Origin: Gnetum montanum
Taxonomy: Eukaryota; Streptophyta; Gnetopsida; Gnetales; Gnetaceae
Assembly: GCA_015680685.1 (NCBI GenBank)
Contig: MNCI01036222.1
Coordinates: 1-64,000, forward strand
Direction: 5' to 3'
DNA: 64,000 nucleotides
A program made the translations under genes and the position numbers. Under the pieces are notes generated by a model. It was given only the letters and a program-made list of their open reading frames with translations, searched no databases and was not told where the DNA came from. Below are positions 11,615 to 22,800 of this stretch, in pieces. How positions within the stretch are numbered: position 1 is the stretch's first letter; every line of letters begins with the position of its first letter.

Positions 11615-11672
11615 CTCTTGGTTAAAGCTTCCAAATCAAAAGTCCTTATCACTGAGGTAACACCTTAGTATT
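11615..11672 (-). mobile_element. Putative SINE fragment, copy 2 (inverted)
   Basis: Its reverse complement contains GGTGTTACCTCAGTGATAAGG followed by ACTTTTGATTTGGAAGCTTT, matching the head of the copy at 39503 closely. It faces copy 1 at 11484, so the two form an inverted pair separated by about 15 bp. Confidence 0.5.
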
Positions 11673-12440
11673 ATGAAAGGCATATCATATATCCCACAAG
11701 GGAACTAGCACCAATATTTTTTTTTCAATTATTGCAACTCTGAAATATTATTTTCTTGTAATAAATATATAAACTCCCCTGTCAGTTGTGATTTTCACGA
11801 TCAGCGGCACTGCAACAGTGAGCAGTTTCCAATTCTATTCAGGAAATATCATTTTTAGGGTATACTAAAGAGGTATAGTGTTCGGACTGTTCTCACATTT
11901 AAATATGCATCTAAATATGGAAACCGTTCAGAATGAGAAAAGATTCCTCAGCGATGGTCTTCCATGCTTATGAAATCTGTACCACAAAATTCAGAGTATA
12001 TCCAATAAGTTTGTTTCGCACAGTTTTTTGTATTCTTACAAACTAGTAAAGGCGGGTTTTGTTCTTTTCTTCCTATAATCATTAGCTGTGTAGAGTTTCA
12101 TGTTGAAAAATTTTTATTAATAAATAATTCTCATTCTAGAGCAACTTAGCCATGAGGGTTTGCCATTAACTAAATAATCTGTACTTGTACTCTGCTTCCC
12201 TGACAATTAAAATTAACCACTGCCCATCATATTGTTAAAACAGAATTTAAATTTTCTGAAAGAAACAGATTATTCAATAGACTAAAGTTAAAATCTCTTG
12301 CGTCATTTCACCATTTAAATGCATATGTAGCTAAATTCTAGTAACCTGGCTTGCAGAATCGAAATGATCAGTAATAAATTGACTACTTGTAATATCTTAA
12401 CACGAAGCTAAATTTAGAATATAAGACAACGTACACAGTA
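11673..12440. other. Intergenic DNA downstream of lipase copy 1
   Basis: AT-rich; no coding region, RNA gene or repeat recognised. From about 12440 sequence similarity to the downstream flank of lipase copy 2 (from 29150) begins, marking one edge of the duplicated segment. Confidence 0.4.
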
Positions 12441-12690
12441 TAAGTTACATGAAACATCAGCCATGCCTGGCGTGTAATTCCCATGAATTATCATCTTAGG
12501 TGAAACCCAATACAATCCAGCTGTAAAATTTCTGATCTTATGACATTATGACAGTAAAATTTTGAGATACAAAGAAGTTCCACAAGACACTGAAAATTTT
12601 CAATCTGTTTCTGTGTACAAAGATTATTCTCAAATCCACCTTCAATTTCATTTTAAGTTTCAGTGGACTCGCAAATACAACTCCATCCGC

Positions 12691-13695
12691 TTATGCAACC
12701 GCAAGGGGCAGCAGAGAAGAATTCAGACACTCCATGTCAGTAGGCCTCATTTCCTGACACTCAGGTCTGATCCCTTCATCAGCCAGAGCAATCAAAGACT
12801 TCAAATAATGAGTCTCCAGGAAGCAAGTCCCACAGGACCCAGATGGAATAATCTCACTGTCATTATAAGAACCAGAGAAACAAAGCTTGCAGGAATAGGA
12901 TTCCTCAGTGGGATACAGACACAGAGTGCCTAACTGCCCATTCCAGTGAGTCCTCACAATCTCATCCCACTGATTGGCTACATGAACCACCAAACCCAGT
13001 TCCAAAGCCCTCAGATTCAATCCATATCTCTTCAGAGCAGCTTCTGTTGCAGGGGGCCCAAACCCTAGAACAGGCAGAACCAGTCCAGAAGAAGTCCCAG
13101 AAACTGCAGCAGAGACCAGCACTGCAAGTCCTGCTCCCAGACTATGCCCAGTCAGCAAAATCCTGTTCTTGGATTCTGGGTACTCCTCCATGACCCTCCT
13201 TACAAACCAGATTGCCTGAGAGAGGTAATCCAGAGAGCTTCTGTTGAAACCCTGGCACAGTTTTGGAAGTGAATCAAAATCCATGTCCTTCCAGAGAATC
13301 ATGTCAACACAGAGATCTGCTTTGCCATCGATAGCTTCTGTGATCTGGGTACCTCTGAAGGCAACAACAATTTGGGGAGGGGAAGTTTGGTTGTGGGTAT
13401 ATGCCAGGGCATGGCAGCCACCACTAGAAGGGGCCATTGGAGAAATTTCAGTTGCAGGGATCCAATCCTGGATGGGTTCTGATGAAGGGTACCTGTAGGC
13501 ATTTGCTGTCATCTGCAGAATTGGGGAAATGTGGGCTCTGAACTCCTGGCCGTCCATGGATTTGAGCTGGGTCAGCCATGCCCATGAATCTTCTGAAGAT
13601 GATTCAACAGTTGTTGTTCCTGCTGTGATTCGCATGCACAGAAGGAACAGGGCAGCAACAATGGGTGGAATAGCCATGCGAAGAATTTGGAGCAA
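12691..13695 (-). CDS. Class-3 (GHSLG) lipase, copy 1, 334 aa
   Basis: An uninterrupted single-exon frame encodes an alpha/beta-hydrolase of the fungal-lipase-like (Lipase_3, PF01764) family, which hydrolyses acyl esters of glycerolipids. An N-terminal hydrophobic stretch (about residues 8-26) is a likely signal peptide, suggesting secretion or entry into the endomembrane system. Oxyanion-hole region: VAFRGTQ at 111-117. Nucleophile elbow: GHSLG at 183-187 (Ser185). Likely catalytic Asp244 lies in ANQWDEIVR and His296 in ETHYLKSL. Several Cys pairs in the C-terminal third fit a disulphide-bonded secreted protein. Two starts are possible, Met1 and Met7; Met7 also leaves a signal peptide. It is a tandem paralogue of the gene at 29382-30383, and shared flanking sequence on both sides shows a segmental duplication. 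The substrate cannot be told from sequence. Confidence 0.9.
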   Translation of the reverse strand: MLQILRMAIPPIVAALFLLCMRITAGTTTVESSSEDSWAWLTQLKSMDGQEFRAHISPILQMTANAYRYPSSEPIQDWIPATEISPMAPSSGGCHALAYTHNQTSPPQIVVAFRGTQITEAIDGKADLCVDMILWKDMDFDSLPKLCQGFNRSSLDYLSQAIWFVRRVMEEYPESKNRILLTGHSLGAGLAVLVSAAVSGTSSGLVLPVLGFGPPATEAALKRYGLNLRALELGLVVHVANQWDEIVRTHWNGQLGTLCLYPTEESYSCKLCFSGSYNDSEIIPSGSCGTCFLETHYLKSLIALADEGIRPECQEMRPTDMECLNSSLLPLAVA

Positions 13696-13739
13696 GGATT
13701 GTGCAGAGATTTTTCTTTTCCTTGAATCTTCTTGAGGTA

Positions 13740-14496
13740 TCTATGGGCTGGATGGTTATTGCGGGTTCAGGAGACTAATAGCTCCGGAAAAGAACGGGGT
13801 TAAGCTGGTCTGGTCTTTGGCACGTTCTCGGAAACCCGTTCGGTCTAAAATGGTGACTAAGCAATAATATTAATAATGGCTAGCAACATACGCTGATTGG
13901 AGCGATATCTGGAACCTTATTATTTTACGATTTTAGACCTGCAAGACGATGTCACGGTTTTTTATGTATGGTATACAGTTTAAAAGCATAATACGGTATC
14001 ATGCAAGAGGTGCTATGTTAAATAATAATTTTTAATGAGCATGTCTTGGCGTAAACCTTGGGATCCCCTATTCGATCGATTTGTCTCTTCACGTTGACGG
14101 TTTTCCATGTTTAACAGAGTACCTTAATTATATATTTATGATTTCGCGCAGAGAATCTTGCAAAACCTAAGCTGAATTTTAGTTCATTTAGGACATTATA
14201 AATTATTCACCTTTTCATTTGACCAAAATCAATGTATTCAAAAACCAATTATTTGAATAATGATTTACTTGTTGCGGATTCAAAAACCAAAAGGTCTTTA
14301 ACAAAAGTAGAAGTAAACATTTTGTTACGTGGCAAATATGCCAACGGCAGGTGCTTACAAAGGCTCCTTCACAAGTTTCAAGCACTCATGTCAATCTAAC
14401 ACTGCAGCAACTTAACTATTATACTTACTATCGCTGAAGGACAAAAATCTAACTGAATTGTTTTACAACTAATCCTGTACGCAAGACTCTAAAAAC
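13740..14496. other. Upstream region of lipase copy 1
   Basis: This is the 5' flank (gene on minus strand). No firm TATA box or known regulatory motif was identified. No other coding region seen. Confidence 0.4.
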
Positions 14497-14655
14497 ACGA
14501 TCCAAAATAATAAAATCAAATAAAACTTAGTGAAAACAAGTGAAAACAGACGATCCAAAATAATAAAATCAAATAAAACTTAGTGAAAACAAGTGAAAAC
14601 AGACGATCCAAAATAATAAAATCAAATAAAACTTAGTGAAAACAAGTGAAAATAG
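14497..14655. repeat. 53-bp tandem repeat, 3 copies
   Basis: Units beginning ACGATCCAAAATAATAAAAT start at 14497, 14550 and 14603 and are almost identical, indicating recent expansion. The array lies about 75 bp from the left end of element B. Confidence 0.9.
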
Positions 14656-14729
14656 GAATGTGTGTGTTTTTCAGCAGAAATCAACTTTAATTATGTTAAA
14701 GTAAAACAACAAATTTGCTGGTTTTCAGC

Positions 14730-15147
14730 TGATGAGTGGCGAGGTACCCCTACACTCAATCACATGAATACGAGCGTTTCACGCACCATCTGGTTGAACT
14801 CCGCAAACAGGCTAGTTGTGGTATCTAGATAGTTACTCGTTGATCGTAGGCTACTGTCTTTCCACCTAGACTAGTACATGCTTTGTCATGTATAATTTAG
14901 TCCAAAGTGAGGTGCATGATGTGGTTTCTAACCTACTGCTACTCCTAGAGGCAATGGAAAATCACTTTAATTAAGCTAGGAGGAAAAGGGGGAGAGAGCT
15001 AAGCTAATAGGACATGAGAGGAGAGAGTCTAAACTAGCCTAAGTGTGATGAGCATCTGTTCCTTAATCATCTGTACACACCTTCGACCTCATGCACGACT
15101 ACTACTGGAATTACCAAGTGTAGATCCTAGGTACGTTACTGGGTTAC
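14730..15147 (-). repeat. Left (3') LTR of element B, distal part
   Basis: It is homologous to 26961-27375 of the right LTR. It ends at GTTAC (15143-15147), the target site where element A inserted; the LTR resumes at 22294 with a second GTTAC. Confidence 0.85.
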
Positions 15148-15978
15148 CGATGAGAGGCGAGATACCCCTACACTCAACCATACGAATACGAGCGTAGCAC
15201 GCACGATCCGGTCGAACTCCGCAGACTAAGTGCCTACATGCCTCATGGAACACTTAGGGTTAATTATTCGTTGTCTTCCTAGACTTACTTATATTTGTCA
15301 CGGTGTATGGTTAAGCAAGTCTGAGGTATATGATTTTTATAGTTTTTTATGTTTTTGTCTCCTATGCTAACAAGGTGAAGGGTAGAGAAACTAATTACTA
15401 ACTCTAACTAATGAACTAAGTCTAAATTAACCTAGCGTCAGTATCCGTTCCCACTTACCATACACACCCTGAACCGATGCAACCGTGGTTACCAAACGCT
15501 AATTGTTGCTGGGATCACCACACATAACTCACGTGCTCGAAGTGGTCGTACTGAGGCACCTAACTAGGAAAAAAGGGTTGAGAATGAAAATAGTAAATAA
15601 CTAATAAAGCAATAAATAACAGATAATAAATAACAATAAAGAAAACTCTATTTAGCCTATTCCATGCGCTGCAAGGTTTATCCGAAAAGCTCATCTTTAT
15701 TGCCGTACACAAACTTGTGTTCAGGTACAATGTTTGCTCGAATAAAGATCTGTTCACTTTGGGACTCCTACTACGGGCACATGGAAAATATTCTATCTTT
15801 GGAGTGATCAATCTGCCAGAGTTTACCTATTGTCTAGCCTAGGATGAGGAAATAAGGGAGAGCTGCCTCTTATTTATAGATATGACGGTGCATTGCGATA
15901 TCGTGTACGTGATATCATAGGGCAAGACGTGATATCGCGTACGCGATATTGCAACCCATGCAATATCGCATCCCATCA
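15148..15978 (-). repeat. Left (3') LTR of element A
   Basis: 831 bp, homologous to 21463-22293. In minus sense it starts TGATGGGATGCGATATTG. U3 is short: palindromic GATATC units (about 15897-15970) sit directly upstream of a TATAAATAAGAGG box (about 15870-15882). The first base of the terminal TG at the far end appears mutated (CG at 15148). Confidence 0.9.
15895..15970. promoter_or_regulatory. Palindrome array in U3 of element A (left LTR)
   Basis: Tandem palindromes built on GATATC and GTAC, such as GATATCGCGTACGCGATATT at 15931-15950, lie immediately upstream of the TATA box. In the right LTR the same site is the perfect 20-bp palindrome at 22246-22265. The position suggests an upstream activating or silencing site array; function is inferred. 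Confidence 0.6.
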
Positions 15979-15990
15979 TACCCCCATAAC
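15979..15990 (-). other. Polypurine tract of element A
   Basis: The minus strand reads GTTATGGGGGTA ending exactly at the 3' LTR start (TGATGGG). This is the expected primer for plus-strand DNA synthesis. Confidence 0.8.
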
Positions 15991-18070
15991 TGAATGAAAA
16001 CTCGTCCTCGAGTTCCTTACAATAATATCGGGAAGGTATGGGATTATTGACTCAAATGAAACTAATGGGGTGACATGTGAATGGATCATCATTACAAGAC
16101 TCAACAAACTGGTGTTTATGACAACAAGGGTGAACACCTTATTACATTGACATCAGGCCTCATTGGGTAGCTGAGAAAGAGAGAGAGAGAAAGAAGTGTT
16201 GCTACTGTCAATGCCAAGATTGTGCCTTTCATTATCCATCCATAAGCGCGTCATCGATCTTGCTCCTTGCATCACTGCTTCAGCATTGCTCCATTCCAAG
16301 TGTTTGCTTCAGATCCACTCCGTTGTTGTATGATTACCATCTGCACACACAACATAGTCTTATATTAGCAAGGGTGATTGAATCATCATGTAATTGATAC
16401 CTTGCTTCAGTGAAAGTCCATTGGCTGAGTTGTGGTATGGCTGATTGCGGATCTAGGGATATAATAATGATGACTATCGAAGGTGTAGGGGTTAGGAGAA
16501 AATCGAAAAAATTGGGCCCTGTACCCCCATGACTAATCGCGAACCTCTGGTAGCGATAGAATGGAGAAAGAATAAGAACAAGAAGATGGATAAAAAGAGA
16601 CAACTAAGACATTGATGAAATGGATGTTAAGATGGAAATGAACAAAATAAAATTAATTGCAAAAATGTTAAGGAAAAGAATTTAACTGGTGCACCAAATA
16701 GGAATGTCAGTGGGTCCTCCCCAAAGTAGGCTCATGCCCTTAATGCCCTAACAATCCCACATTCAAAGAGTTCGTAGGCTCTGGGAATGTCATTTGGAAC
16801 AAGAGTTAAAGTCTTAACCACGAGAATTTATCTAAAAGAAAACAATGCGTCAACCAAAATATACACTAATGATACAACCGGCAATGAGGTGAACAATGGA
16901 GAGAAGGATGGATAGAAGAGAATGGAATGGAATCTCAAGAACAAGGTGGTGTACAGCCCCTTGTGTGTTTTATGATTAATGTGACTTGGCAAATCTCATT
17001 CCAACTCCGGCCTTAAACCAACTACATCTAGTGACTTCGCATCAATGCATTCAGCCAAACCATCCACTTGAGTAACAAGAATGCCTCCTCCAAGAGCCAC
17101 CACCATTCCAACGAACGAAGGAGAGAATGGGAAGCAAGAAGGGCCTTAGTTAGAGGGAACATTTTTAGTTCCATAACTAGTGCTTTTCGTCTAAGGGGTG
17201 TGCTTTGAATTCTCACTTTTTTTTCTTTTTTCTTTTTTTTTTTCTTTTTCTCTTTTCTTTTTGTTTTTTGTGTTTTGTGTTTTTATGTGTGAGAACCACA
17301 CCATGCAAAGACTTATTATTTTTATTGGCTTGGCTTTCGATAATTGGGTAACGTCGGAACGGCAAGAAAACTCAAGAAGAAAACATCCAAGCACCTAAGA
17401 GAATGACCAACACAAATGCATTAAGTTCCCTTGAAGTCACACCCTTTTCAAACCTTGAGTCCTTCCTTAGTTTGAGAAATACCTAGTCACCGATTTGTTA
17501 AAGTTCTTATTAGAAAAGGACTGTACATTTCCAAGCCAAGAGACACCATAGACTTTGTGGATGGATGGATGAAGTGAACTCATTGCCTGCCATATCAGAA
17601 TAACATACCTTAGTATCAACATCATAACTTTAAGGTAAAAACCAAACATTAGCAGTCAATAAGAAAACAGTTCATACCATCGTGAAGAACACTTATTGGG
17701 TGACAAACTTACAATGATGGGTAACACACACACAAACACACACAAAAAATGGAAAAGTATAACGATGTTGTAAAACAAAAACAAGAAAACTTAAAGAAAA
17801 TTGTAAAACAAAAATGTGTAAAACAAAAACATGTTAAACAAAAATGTGTAAGACAAAAATGTATAAAACAAAAACGTGCAAGACAAAAATGTGTAAAACA
17901 AAAACGTGTAAAACAAAAACGTGTAAAGCAAAAATGTGTAAAACAAAAAATGTGTAAAATAAAAAATTGTAAAACAAAAACTAAAAAGAACTGAGGACCT
18001 CCAATGATCAGCATAGGTGGCCATCTCCCCCATGATTGAATGAAAAGGGAGAGATCTGAAATAATGAACG
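15991..18070 (-). other. Non-coding 3' region of element A
   Basis: About 2.1 kb between the last coding sequence and the polypurine tract, recognisably related to the corresponding regions of B (22801-24830), C (51400-53290) and D (59715-61590). It includes a C/T-rich run (17217-17262 on plus) and the minisatellite at 17767-17985. No convincing protein is encoded on either strand. Confidence 0.65.
17767..17985. repeat. 15-bp minisatellite (TGTAAAACAAAAACG-type), about 14 copies
   Basis: Units of about 15 bp, TGTAAAACAAAAA(C/T)G, recur with point changes. The single ancestral motif is visible in elements C (about 51410) and D (about 59740) as TTTTTTGTTTTACACATTC, so the expansion is specific to A. 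It creates spurious Lys/Gln-rich and Phe/Cys-rich reading frames. Confidence 0.85.
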
Positions 18071-18136
18071 TCTATTTGGATTTCTTAAAAGTGCCCAACT
18101 TCTTCCCATTGATGTTCTTAGATTAAGGGGTGGAAG

Positions 18137-19057
18137 TCAACGATGCTCATACTTCAATGTGTCTATGCCTTCATTGTTAGCATGAGTTTCCTCAGTTCGT
18201 TCTGTGCATATTAGGTTACTCTTTCTAGTAGCTATCAACCATGGGGTGTCTACTACTAGTGTGGTTGCTACATACAGGCACCTTTGAATTTGTATTTCCT
18301 GGGCACACCGATCACATGGAAGAAATGCTGAACATTCTTCCATGTCATCACCCTCTGAGTCACTGTATGTGATGCGTAGAACTTTCTTCTTCTCGATCTT
18401 TCCATATATGTTTATCTTAGATATCTGCAAGGAAAGATTGCAAATCTCTAGGTACGCATCTACTGTACTTAGCCATGGCCTTCCCATTATGATTGAGAAG
18501 CCCCCTTCGTTGTTGTTAACTTCAATCACCAGGAAATCGGCTGGGGATGACCACCCACACACAGTGGTAATGATGTCCTCCATCAATCCCAAGGGAATGG
18601 TGATGGACTAGTTAACTAGCTCCAGTTGGATATTGCTCTTCTTAAGTTGGGGTAGGTTCCAAGCTTGATACATTTCTCGTGATATTAAATTGACTTCGAA
18701 ACCTGAGTTAAGAAGAGCCTTATGTGGTTCGTTCCCAATGATTTGTAGATAGATTAAGGGACTCCCAGGGTCAGATAGTTTCCTGGGAAGGTGGCCTACC
18801 TTGATCCAGTCGGTTACGGTATGTGTTAACATGACTGTATGCGTACAGCTCTGTTGGACTGAAGGATGCTCCGAAGTTTTATTTGTCGGAAGAGTGTACA
18901 TTGGCTCAATCGCTAGTTGTTGCGAGAGTTTGTTTGGGCTTCTAGTTCTGAAGAAAGGTCTTCTCTTTTTACAGTTGTCAGAACCAATAGCAGGTTGAAT
19001 ATTTATTGCTCTTGTAGCGTGTTGTTGCTGCGATTGAGTAGGGAGTTCCCCTTGCAT
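18137..19057 (-). pseudogene. Aspartic protease relic of element A
   Basis: The frame gives a retropepsin-like domain: GSPLIYLQIIGNEPHKALLNSGFEV-type sequence followed by NLISREMY, then after one in-frame stop (18608-18610) SITIP, LGLMEDI-like sequence, SIIMGRPWLSTVDAYLEI and KIEKKKVL. The catalytic D-S/T-G reads N-S-G, so the enzyme would be dead even without the stop. Upstream is a Pro/Gln-rich tail in another frame. The frame ends near 18137, just before the RT-integrase deletion junction (about 18070). Confidence 0.75.
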
Positions 19058-19622
19058 TGTTGGAGCAGGAGGTATGGGAACTACAGGTGGAAGAGGTGCG
19101 GATGGAGTTGGAGGATGGGATGAATGTGGAATGTCTCCAGGAGGAGAAGGAGTCCTCCTGAAGTACTCCCGAAGTTGTGTGACTCATAGAGTCACTTGGA
19201 GAAATCGGCTGCTGCACATAATATCCATATGGGTCTGGCTGCCAGTAAGGGTACTGTTGTGTTGACGGTGGCATCCCCCATGACTGTGGGTATTTCCACT
19301 GTTGATGCTGTCTGATGGGTTGTGGTGGAGTTCCACTTGGATAGTACGTTAGTGGTTGGTGAAACTGCCTTGGGTTACCTTGAGGATAGGGTAACCTTCG
19401 GGGTGTCTGTCGTTGGTTAAGTCTTGGATTAAGTACATACACCCCAGACTCCTGTAGATGTGAGATAATTGGACAACATCCCTTAGGATGGTCATATTGG
19501 TAGATCTCACATCCACCATCATCGTCTGTGTCTGAATCCACAACTTCATCAGAGATAGTAATTTCCCCCTTACCCTTGTTGTGCAAGGTCTGATTCACTC
19601 CACTTTGTCTTATCTTTGTCAC
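18978..19622 (-). pseudogene. Gag C-terminal region with compact Cys/His knuckle (element A)
   Basis: The N-terminal half contains GCEIYQYDHPKGCCPIISHL, the A version of a motif seen as CEICQYEHxKGCCP in element C: C-x2-C-x3-H-x3-C, one residue shorter in two places than the usual CCHC knuckle. A's second Cys is Tyr. A Pro/Gln/Tyr-rich stretch follows (RLPYPQGNPRQFHQP). It overlaps the protease frame with a +1-type shift, probably from an indel. Confidence 0.7.
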
Positions 19623-19689
19623 TACTTCGTTCCTCCTTAGACTCTTCTACGATTTTTAAGACAGTCTCAAGTCTAGAGTCTAAGGAATC

Positions 19690-20286
19690 TCACAGTTGAT
19701 CCACCTTAGCCGATACTTCAGTTGTTAGTTTTTGGATCGGCAAGGTTTTTCTGTTCACCAACTCTTCGAGTGGTGACTCATTCTCCTCATCACAAAATCT
19801 CACTCCCTTCTTCCGAAGGGACAGATTGCGGTTGTATTCTTCCACACTCTCTCTTTTTCGTAGCTCACCTTCTTCTTTTGCTACTTGTTCCAACAAGTGA
19901 TGTACTTCATGGGCTCTAAGTTCTGATAGTCTCCCTTGGGCATAAGTCCCAAGGGTTCTTCTAGTTTCATGCCTTAGCCCATCCACGATGTGGCAAAGTT
20001 GATCCCGTTGAGCATATCCATGGCCCAGGCAACGATGTAACAATGTGTAGTAGCAGGCCATGGTAGTATCCAAGGGTTCATGGTTACCTTGCTTCCATCC
20101 TTGGATCTGCTTACACAAATTAGACACTCTGGAGTACGTTTGATACTTATCGTTAAAGAGTTCTAACATCGTACTCCACCTCCTAATGGTTTCCGGCTCT
20201 AAGGACCGGTACCAACTCTCTGCTTCCTTAATGAGTGTCTTGGGAAACAACTTAAGTTTTTGACACTTTTTTTCTATGTTCTGCAA
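19690..20286 (-). pseudogene. Gag capsid core of element A
   Basis: An open 198-codon stretch carries retrotransposon-gag hallmarks: KLKLFPKTLIKEAESWYRSL, then LELFNDKYQTYSRV, WKQGNHEPLDTTMACYYTLL and RDQLCHIVDGLRHETRRTL, followed by a charged helical region (EQVAKEEGELRKRESVEEYN). It has an equivalent in B (25602-26535) and D (55700-56300). A stop just upstream (about 20311) and the frame change to the N-terminal part at 20769-21320 break the full gag. Confidence 0.75.
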
Positions 20287-20768
20287 GGTGCAGGCATCGT
20301 GGAATGCCTATAAATGATGTTGCGGATCTGAGTTGTATCCCCCTTCAAAGCGTGGGATGTTGTTCATATCTAAGCGTTTGATCCGACTGTCCTTTTGATG
20401 CCTTGTTGGAATTCTTACTACCTCCATTATGTTGAGCATACTCCGGGTTGCAAGTAGGGGCTCGTCATGATCATCTCTTTCATGATGCTTGTGATGTCTT
20501 CATTGTTCCCTACTTTCCCTTCGTCCTTGCCCTTGTCCTCTCTCTCTCAACTTTCCCATCGAGGTCTCTCGTTTTTCCTACCTCTATCCTCACTGTTAGG
20601 TTCATGATGGCTGTGCCCAGATGTGGAAGGAGAGGGTGAGTGGTGAGATGAAGGGGAAGAAGAAGGAGAACCATCGTCATGGCGATGTTTCTTACCTTCT
20701 CTTTAGCTGCTTTGGCCCTGATCATGATGATAATCTAAGTGCCCATCCTTATCATGAGTTGTTGTTCC

Positions 20769-21320
20769 CTATGTGAACAGTTGGCGTTCACGAGGATCAG
20801 AACCAATGTTATGTATCGTTGATCGTAGGTTCTGATACCCAACCTCCTCACTATCATTAGGAGGGGAAACATCATTTAATAGAGAACCTGCTATAATGGG
20901 TTCCTCATCTCCTATTTCGCTAAGGACGTGCGGACCTTTGCCCTTCAACAATGTATGTTGGCTCTCCTGCCTTGAGTCCCGAATACGTTGTGCTTCTATG
21001 GGATGATAATCCCTCATATCAAAGTCTTCCACAACGTATTCTGCATATAGTTCTATCATGCCAATCTGTGCCAAAGCACAAAAGAGCATGTTAGGGACTG
21101 ATCGATCTAGGGGTAACACGATGTTACCTTGCAAATCTCTCCATCGTAGCTGTTTTTCTTGATGGAGAATAAAGGTAAAGTTTGGAATATACTCATCGGG
21201 ATGAGTATAGACTATCCGGTATTGTTGAGGACTTGGCAGATTTCGGTTATGTGTTTTTGACTGCCGGCTGTTTCGTGTATTATCCCTAGGTGATGAGTTG
21301 CTTTTGTTAGAAGAAGACAT
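20769..21320 (-). pseudogene. Gag N-terminal domain of element A
   Basis: A 183-codon stretch starts MSSSNKSNSS and includes FTFILHQEKQLRWRDLQGNI, VLPLDRSVPNML and AEYVVEDFDMRDYHPIEAQ. Cognate but broken sequences occur in C (about 46170-46480) and D (about 54600-54920). It is the likely true gag start; a stop at 20769-20771 ends it before the capsid core. Confidence 0.7.
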
Positions 21321-21443
21321 TGTTATCGGTGTGCTAATTACCGTTATATAAATTCTTGTTTTAATTAATTAACCCGAAGGTTCGTTTAGGCTCCCAACGA
21401 TGTGAGTGATATCCTATGTTCTATTCGGTGCACAAACACTTAG

Positions 21444-21462
21444 TCCCTGGCAACGGTGCTAA
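21444..21462 (-). other. Primer-binding site of element A (tRNA-Asp type)
   Basis: The minus strand reads TTAGCACCGTTGCCAGGGA directly after the 5' LTR. It is the complement of the plant tRNA-Asp 3' end (CCCCGGCAACGGCGCCA) with a few transitions. Confidence 0.8.
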
Positions 21463-22293
21463 TGATAAGTGGCAAGATACCCCTACACTCAACCATACGA
21501 ATACGAGCGTAGCACGCACGATCCGGTCGAACTCTGCAGGCTAAGTGCCTACACGCCTCATGGAACACTTAGGGTTAATTATTCGTTGTCTTCCCAAACT
21601 TACTTGTAGTTGTCACGGTGTATGGTGAAGCAAGTCTGAGGTATATGATTTTTATAGTTTTTTATGTTTTTGTCTCCTATGCTAACAAGGTGAAGGGTAG
21701 AGAAACTAATTACTAATTCTAACTAATGAACTAATTCTAAATTAACCTAGCGTTAGCATCTGTTCCCACTTACCGTACACACCTTGAACCGATGCAACCG
21801 TGGTTACCAAACACTAATCGTTGTTGGGATCACCACGTGTAACGCACGTGCTCGAAGTGGTCATACTGAGGCACCTAACTAGGAGAGAAGGGTTGAGAAG
21901 GATAACAGCAAATAACTAATAAAGCAATAAATAACAGATAATAAATAACAATAAAGAAAATCCTATTTAGCCTATTCCATGCGCTACAAGGTTTATTCGA
22001 AAAGCTCATCTTTATTGCCGTTCTCAAACTTGTGTTCAGGTACAATGTTTGCTCAAATAAAGATCCATTCACTTTGGGACTCCTACTACGGGCACATGGA
22101 AAATATTCTATCTCTGGAGTGATCAATCTACCAGAGTTTCCCTACTGTCTAGCTTAGGATGAGGAAACAAGGGAGAGCTGCCTCTTATTTATAGATATGA
22201 CGGTGCACCACGATATCGCGTATGCGATATCATATGGAAAGACGCGATATCGCGTACGCGATATCACGAGGGATGCGATATCGCGTCCCATTA
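21463..22293 (-). repeat. Right (5') LTR of element A
   Basis: 831 bp, the same length as 15148-15978. U3 contains the perfect 20-bp palindrome GATATCGCGTACGCGATATC at 22246-22265 and a related unit at about 22211-22232, upstream of the TATAAATAAGAGG box. The outer end (TAATGGGACGCG in minus sense) has lost the canonical G of TGATGGG. Confidence 0.9.
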
Positions 22294-22788
22294 GTTACCA
22301 AGTAGTCACACTTAAATGTTTGTGATTAAGTCGTATTGATTCCGTGTTTAATAGGAGTTGAGGGTAGAGAAGTATTAATTAAGAAAGTAATTAAATAATT
22401 AAACTAAGTGAATGCTGCAATGATGAAGTAATCTCGATCTTTATTTCTAGTCATGTGAGTGTCCAAGTATGTCACACTCAAATAAAGGTGCCATACAATT
22501 ACAATCATCACACTGCGGTCATGCATTGGGAAAAAGGGTTGAGAAGAACTAAAAATGAAAACTAACTTCTAGCTAAAACTATCGACTGACTGACTCCTTT
22601 CCTGTGCGCCCCATTGTGTATTTATAGGTTCACACAGGAACCGTGATATCGCGTATCCAATATCACTTGTTAGGCTGCGATATCGCATACCCGATATTGA
22701 GGGTCCGATATTGGGACTCATCAAACCTGATATCTTGTACCCGATAACAAGGGTCTGATATTAGCACCTCGCAAACCATGATCCATCA
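22294..22788 (-). repeat. Left (3') LTR of element B, proximal part
   Basis: It starts with the GTTAC target copy and continues the B LTR interrupted at 15147. Minus-sense U3 has alternating GATATC palindromic units (about 22641-22770) upstream of CCTATAAATACACAATG. It lacks the internal duplications present in the right LTR. Confidence 0.85.
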
Positions 22789-22800
22789 TACCCCCATGAC
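22789..22800 (-). other. Polypurine tract of element B
   Basis: The minus strand reads GTCATGGGGGTA abutting the LTR start TGATGGATCATGG, the same tract as in A, C and D. Confidence 0.8.

Larger units (their letters stand above)
15148..22293 (-). mobile_element. Element A: gag-protease retrotransposon inserted in element B's LTR
   Basis: Minus strand, 7146 bp, with two LTRs of equal length (831 bp). The 5-bp target duplication GTTAC lies at 15143-15147 and 22294-22298, and joining the flanks restores a continuous B LTR. The tRNA-Asp primer site is next to the right LTR and TGGGGGTA next to the left. Coding remains are gag N-terminus, gag core, a Cys/His knuckle and a protease. RT, RNase H and integrase are absent: at about 18070 the post-protease sequence joins directly to what corresponds to the end of integrase in element D. 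It must use pol supplied in trans, and its own gag is broken. Confidence 0.9.

Noticed and set aside
13244-13735. Plus-strand reading frames opposite the lipase genes (also 29838-30447)
   Set aside because: Antisense shadows of the lipase coding strand without their own motifs.
17749-18014. Lys/Gln-rich and Phe/Cys-rich reading frames over the minisatellite
   Set aside because: Produced by the 15-bp repeat, whose length keeps frames open by chance; no homology.
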